8,347 nt of DNA from an uncultured Ignavibacteria bacterium (lineage in GTDB: Bacteria; Bacteroidota; Ignavibacteria; Tepidaquicellales; Tepidaquicellaceae): the NCBI GenBank assembly GCA_937924675.1, contig CALEVL010000114.1, positions 1 through 8,347 on the forward strand, in the 5' to 3' direction. Below, piece by piece: positions 4,349 through 8,347 of the stretch. Within the stretch, counting starts at the first letter, position 1; the number at the start of each line of letters is the position of its first letter. A model generated the notes under the pieces. It was not told the DNA's origin. It did no database searches and saw only the letters and a program-made list of their open reading frames with translations. The position numbers were made by a program, and so were the translations under genes.

Positions 4349-7300
4349 ATGAAAGCTCTTCTTCCCCTTCTCATTTGTAACATCACATTAATGTTGACCG
4401 GTACTTATGCATTCACATCTGAAATGCCTAAGAATGAATTAACAGCAACTTCATTTGTTCATGAATCCGCTGACATTCGTCATAACATTGCAGATGGACC
4501 TGTTGATATAAAATCAAATTTATCCGGTGATCAAATGCATAATTTTCTGGATGAGCACAGGATGCCGCTGATGAAGAATGATATCCGCAAACAGCAAGAC
4601 TCAATCGAAGGAGATTCATTTCAGGAATATCCCTTTGCCGGAACATCAACACTGGATTATTACGGATTCTCTGTCGCATCAGCAGGCGATGTAAACGGTG
4701 ACGGGTTCTCTGACATTATCATCGGTGCGCCGTTCAATGATGCCGGAGGAACAGATGCGGGAAGAGCTTACATTTATTACGGAAGCTATGTGATTGATTA
4801 TAATGCTGATGTCATTCTCACAGGAAGTGCCGCAAACGGCAGACTTGGTTACTCTGTATCAACCGCAGGTGATGTGAACAATGACGGTTATGCAGATGTG
4901 ATAGCAGGAGCTACAGGAATTTCTGCAAACACCGGGGGAGCTATTATCTACTATGGCGGAAGCAATATGAACAACATTGCAGATGTGACTTTGTCAGGAC
5001 AAAGCGCAGGTGAACTTTTCGGATACTCTGTTTCACATGCCGGCGATGTTAACGGTGACGGATATTCGGATGTTGTAGTTGGGGCGTATGCTTACGCGGG
5101 CTTCACGGGAAGAGCTTATGCATTCTACGGATCTGCTGTGATGAACAATACTGCAGATCTTATCTTTGCATCAGGTGATGCAGGTTCGGGATACGGAGTA
5201 TCAGTAGCATCGGCAGGTGATGTGAACGCCGACGGCTTCAGAGACATTATAGTGAGTGAACTGCTTGGTCCGGGGAGTTATGGAATGGCATTCATTTATC
5301 ATGGCGGAGAAAGTATGGACAATGTTGCTGATGTTACTTTGACCGGCGCTACTCCCGCTGATTATTTTGGTTCATCCGTTAGTTCCGCCGGTGACATGAA
5401 CGGAGACGGCTTTGATGATGTAATAGTCGGTGCAATGTACTTCAATGCGCAAGTCGGCGCGGCGTATATATATTACGGCGGCGCAAGCATGAACAACACT
5501 TCAGACGTGGCACTCAACGGAGTTGCAGGAACAGACTTCTTCGGCGGATCAGTTTCCGGTGCATGCAACGTAAACGGTGACAGTTATATGGATGTTATAG
5601 TCGGCGCAAGGCAGAATGACGGCGCGGGCAGTAACAGCGGTTGCGCTTATGTATTCTTCGGCGGCACTGTCGTCAATAATATTCCCGATGCAATTTTTAA
5701 TGGCAGCAATGCCGGCGATCAGTTCGGCTTTGCAGTTGCAAGCGCAGGCGATGTTAATAGAGACGGATACACTGACCTCATTATCGGAACTCCGTATAAT
5801 GATCAGGCAGGCACGGATGCAGGCAAGGCATGGCTCTACACGAATACAAGAAACTATGTTAATATTCCAATTGCATCGCTTTCAGGTCCGGGGGGTAATG
5901 ACAATTTCGGACGCGTCTCAAAATACGCGGGCGATGTTAACGGTGACGGCTTCGGAGATGTAATGGTCAATTCAATCATAAACCAGCAAGTGCATCTCTT
6001 CTTCGGAGGTCAATTGATGGACAATGCAGTGGATGTTATTTTCAATTCTCAGAACGGCTCTGAGTCATTCGGTATTTCTGCTTCGACAGCAGGAGATGTT
6101 AATGGCGACGGATATTCTGATATTATTATCGGTGCAGAAACATCAAACTCTACAATCGGCAGAGCTTACATATTCTTCGGTGGAGTGAGCATAGACAATG
6201 TTCCTGATCTTATACTCTACGGACAAAGTCTCAATCAATATCTTGGTTCAAGTGTTTCCGCCGCAGGTGATGTCAATAGTGATAATTATGATGATGTCAT
6301 TGTCGGAACCGGCGGTGCGGGAAAGGCTTATGTTTATTTTGGCGGAAGCAGCATGAACAATATTCCGGATGTGGAAATAACCGGTCCCGGAGGATTGAAC
6401 TTTGCAGTTACTGATGCGGGAGATATAAACGGCGATTCCTATGACGATGTTGCAGTTGGCGCTTATCAGGATGCAGGAGGGCTCGGAAAAGTTTATGTAT
6501 ATCACGGCGGAATCAATATGAACAATGTTGCGGATGTCACAATCACGGGTTCGGGCACAAACAATTATCTCGGACAAAAACTTTCAAATGCCGGCGATGT
6601 AAATGCAGACGGATTTCCTGATCTCATTGTTGCAAGCAATGTACCTTCTCAAATTGGAAACGACACAAGAGGCAAAGTGCAGATCTTTTATGGAGGACCG
6701 GCGATGGACGTCACTCCTGATATTACAATGACCGGTTTCTATGATTTCTTTTTCCTCGGCAGCTCAATTTCTAAAGCGGGTGATTATAACAAAGACGGCT
6801 ACGCAGACTTCGTGGTCGGCACATTATTAATTGGAAGAACCTTTGTTCATTTTGGCGGACCCGCCGTTGACAGTATTCCGGATTATGTAATTACTTCTGA
6901 GAAGGTAACGCAAAATGCTACAATAGGAATGTCTGCCAGCTATGCCGGAGATGTGAATGGTGACGGCAGTCCTGACTTGATTGTAGGAGGTCATAACTTG
7001 AATACACCAGGTGCTGCTTATATATTCACTTACTCTAATTCAATGCCTGATATATCAGACGAAGGATTTACAGGAGAAGCAGCGGCAGATCTGTTGGGCT
7101 TTTCCGTTGCAACTGCAGGTGACATAAACAATGACGGATTTTCTGATGTGATCGTTGGCGCAAGATTGAATGATGGTGCGGGCATTGATGCAGGCAGGGT
7201 CTATATCTATTTTGGCGGGAATCCTATGGACTACATTCCTGAAGTGATATTGAACGGCACTTACGCAGGAGAGCAATTCGGCTGGTCTGTTTCAACTGCC

Positions 7301-8347
7301 GGAGATGTGAACAAAGATGGTTACAGTGATGTGGTCGTCGGCGCACCTCTTAACGATGCGGCAGGGACGGATGCAGGCAGGGCATATATTTTCTTCGGAG
7401 GAATTTCCATGGATAACATACCCGATTTAGTAATGACAGGACAATCAACAGCTGATCATTTTGGATTCAGTGTAGCTTCAGCAGGAAATTTTAACGGCAA
7501 TGGATTCAATGACATTTGGGATGATGTGATTGTTGGCGCGTATTACAATGACGCAGGCGGAACAGATGTAGGAAGAGCGTATGTATATTTTGGCGGCAAC
7601 ACAATGGATAATTTTGCTGACATACTTCTTACCGGATTGTCAGCCGGCGACATTTTCGGAGTTTCAGTTGCATCAGCGGGTGATGTAAACGGAGATTCTT
7701 ACGGAGACATCATTGTAGGTGCAAGCAGAAACGATGTTTCTTGCACGGATGCCGGTGCTGCATACATTTTCCACGGAGCACTTACTCCGGACAATATATC
7801 TGACGCGACTATTTTTGGAACCGGATGCGGAGATGCATTCGGCAACTCTGTTGCCGGTGCCGGAGATGTTAACGGAGACGGATTGTCCGATGTGCTGGTG
7901 GGAGGATATGGCAGCAATCAGACGGGAGCTGATGCAGGAATGGTAAGACTGTGCTTCGGAGGTAATCCTAACAGTGGAGTTGCTTACTACGGAGAAAATA
8001 GTAATGACTGGTTCGGTTTCAGCGTTGCCTCTGCAGGAGATGTTAACGGAGACGGTTTTGCAGATATGCTTATAGGAGCTCCTTACAATTATGCAGGTGG
8101 AAATAATGCGGGAAGATCATACATCTATTACGGAGGAACAAATCTTAATATTAACTCCGGACCCGATGTTGTCATGACAGGTAAGCCATCCGATCTTTTT
8201 GGATGGTCTGTGGCTAATACCGGTGATATGAATGCAGACGGACTGAATGATCCAATCATTGGTGCACACATTAACAGTCAATCTGCGCCCAATGCAGGCA
8301 AGGCATATCTTCATCTCTCTTCTTATCCGGCAAATCATTGCGTGCTT
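4349..8347 (+). CDS. Secreted giant FG-GAP beta-propeller protein, paralogue of gene 1, 3'-truncated by the window edge
   Basis: The ATG at 4349 opens 1,333 codons with no stop to the window edge. Residues 1-21 (MKALLPLLICNITLMLTGTYA) form a signal peptide; Cys10 is not in a lipobox. Residues 22-96 are a polar linker without recognisable domain. Then come 21 FG-GAP blades in three sets of seven: propeller 1 (about 97-500, ending LYTNT), propeller 2 (501-896, ending IFTYS) and propeller 3 (897-1325, ending LHLSS). Most blades have FGxSVxSAGDVNGDGxxDxIVGA, with the calcium loop DxNxDGxxD. Blade 6 has CNVNGDSYMD, and blade 11 has lost FG. The last residues, HCVL, align to residues 869-872 of the visible gene 1 product, so about 180 residues including a dockerin-like tail are expected beyond the window. 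Export to the cell surface is well supported; an adhesive or structural role is inferred. It is separated from gene 1 by 1.2 kb, so it probably has its own promoter. Confidence 0.95.
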   Translation, partial: MKALLPLLICNITLMLTGTYAFTSEMPKNELTATSFVHESADIRHNIADGPVDIKSNLSGDQMHNFLDEHRMPLMKNDIRKQQDSIEGDSFQEYPFAGTSTLDYYGFSVASAGDVNGDGFSDIIIGAPFNDAGGTDAGRAYIYYGSYVIDYNADVILTGSAANGRLGYSVSTAGDVNNDGYADVIAGATGISANTGGAIIYYGGSNMNNIADVTLSGQSAGELFGYSVSHAGDVNGDGYSDVVVGAYAYAGFTGRAYAFYGSAVMNNTADLIFASGDAGSGYGVSVASAGDVNADGFRDIIVSELLGPGSYGMAFIYHGGESMDNVADVTLTGATPADYFGSSVSSAGDMNGDGFDDVIVGAMYFNAQVGAAYIYYGGASMNNTSDVALNGVAGTDFFGGSVSGACNVNGDSYMDVIVGARQNDGAGSNSGCAYVFFGGTVVNNIPDAIFNGSNAGDQFGFAVASAGDVNRDGYTDLIIGTPYNDQAGTDAGKAWLYTNTRNYVNIPIASLSGPGGNDNFGRVSKYAGDVNGDGFGDVMVNSIINQQVHLFFGGQLMDNAVDVIFNSQNGSESFGISASTAGDVNGDGYSDIIIGAETSNSTIGRAYIFFGGVSIDNVPDLILYGQSLNQYLGSSVSAAGDVNSDNYDDVIVGTGGAGKAYVYFGGSSMNNIPDVEITGPGGLNFAVTDAGDINGDSYDDVAVGAYQDAGGLGKVYVYHGGINMNNVADVTITGSGTNNYLGQKLSNAGDVNADGFPDLIVASNVPSQIGNDTRGKVQIFYGGPAMDVTPDITMTGFYDFFFLGSSISKAGDYNKDGYADFVVGTLLIGRTFVHFGGPAVDSIPDYVITSEKVTQNATIGMSASYAGDVNGDGSPDLIVGGHNLNTPGAAYIFTYSNSMPDISDEGFTGEAAADLLGFSVATAGDINNDGFSDVIVGARLNDGAGIDAGRVYIYFGGNPMDYIPEVILNGTYAGEQFGWSVSTAGDVNKDGYSDVVVGAPLNDAAGTDAGRAYIFFGGISMDNIPDLVMTGQSTADHFGFSVASAGNFNGNGFNDIWDDVIVGAYYNDAGGTDVGRAYVYFGGNTMDNFADILLTGLSAGDIFGVSVASAGDVNGDSYGDIIVGASRNDVSCTDAGAAYIFHGALTPDNISDATIFGTGCGDAFGNSVAGAGDVNGDGLSDVLVGGYGSNQTGADAGMVRLCFGGNPNSGVAYYGENSNDWFGFSVASAGDVNGDGFADMLIGAPYNYAGGNNAGRSYIYYGGTNLNINSGPDVVMTGKPSDLFGWSVANTGDMNADGLNDPIIGAHINSQSAPNAGKAYLHLSSYPANHCVL
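4637..8323 (+). repeat. 21 FG-GAP blades in three seven-bladed propellers (gene 2)
   Basis: Blades are centred on the GDVNGDG loop. Propeller 1 spans about 4637-5848, propeller 2 spans 5849-7036 and propeller 3 spans 7037-8323. Propeller 3, and blades 1, 6 and 7 of propeller 1, mostly carry a longer loop of the NDAAGTDAGRAYI type. Propeller 2 blades are shorter and more diverged (blades 8, 10, 11 and 13 lack that loop). Position-specific oddities, such as the GDYN loop of blade 13 and the GNFNGNG loop of blade 17, recur at the same places in gene 1. The pair therefore arose by whole-gene duplication, not by separate blade expansion. Confidence 0.88.

Noticed and set aside
4349..4411. Lipoprotein signal in gene 2
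   Set aside because: A Cys lies at residue 10, but it is preceded by LLI inside the hydrophobic core, without the small residues needed for a lipobox.
4428..4679. Minus-strand frame of 83 codons over the start of gene 2
   Set aside because: It is antisense to the signal peptide, linker and first blade of gene 2, has no family resemblance, and shows no start signals.
5616..8338. Other open frames inside gene 2 (5616-5963 +, 6248-6577 -, 7055-7276 -, 7699-7917 -, 7719-7946 +, 8117-8338 -)
   Set aside because: They overlap a continuous, repeat-consistent FG-GAP frame, and their translations are low-complexity reflections of the repeated blade codons.

Overview
The window looks like a chromosomal segment from a member of the Bacteroidota/Chlorobiota/Ignavibacteriota (FCB) group. 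This rests on moderate-to-low GC, giant secreted FG-GAP proteins, a C-terminal dockerin-like module of a style I associate with Ignavibacteria-type genomes, and a relic type IX secretion (T9SS) sorting tail between the genes. The exact lineage cannot be fixed from the sequence alone.

Layout. Positions 1-3156 hold the 3' part of a giant + strand gene (5' end outside the window). It encodes FG-GAP/integrin-alpha-like beta-propeller blades, a post-propeller domain and a C-terminal dockerin-like pair of calcium loops. Positions 3157-4348 are a gene-poor spacer of about 1.2 kb. It holds relics of two other secreted-protein genes: an antisense T9SS tail and a 59-codon signal-peptide fragment. It also holds a family of palindromic repeats, including two identical 131-bp tandem copies. 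Positions 4349-8347 hold a second giant gene that starts with a signal peptide and runs off the right edge. It is a full-length paralogue of the first, co-linear blade by blade.

The two genes complement each other. The second shows the N-terminus missing from the first, and the first shows the C-terminus missing from the second. Overlaying them predicts proteins of about 1,510 residues with one architecture: signal peptide, about 75-residue polar linker, 21 FG-GAP blades, post-propeller domain, dockerin-like tail. The 21 blades fall into three groups of seven. Blades 7, 14 and 21 alone replace the usual blade-ending YFGG-type motif with TNT, TYS or LSS, which argues for three consecutive seven-bladed propellers.

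No RNA gene, CRISPR array or intact transposase was seen. The proteins are probably secreted, calcium-binding surface or matrix proteins used in adhesion or assembly; that role is inference. The most notable points are the 3x7 propeller architecture with a dockerin-like tail in tandem paralogues, the aberrant blade 17 conserved in both, and the modular palindromic repeat family in the spacer.
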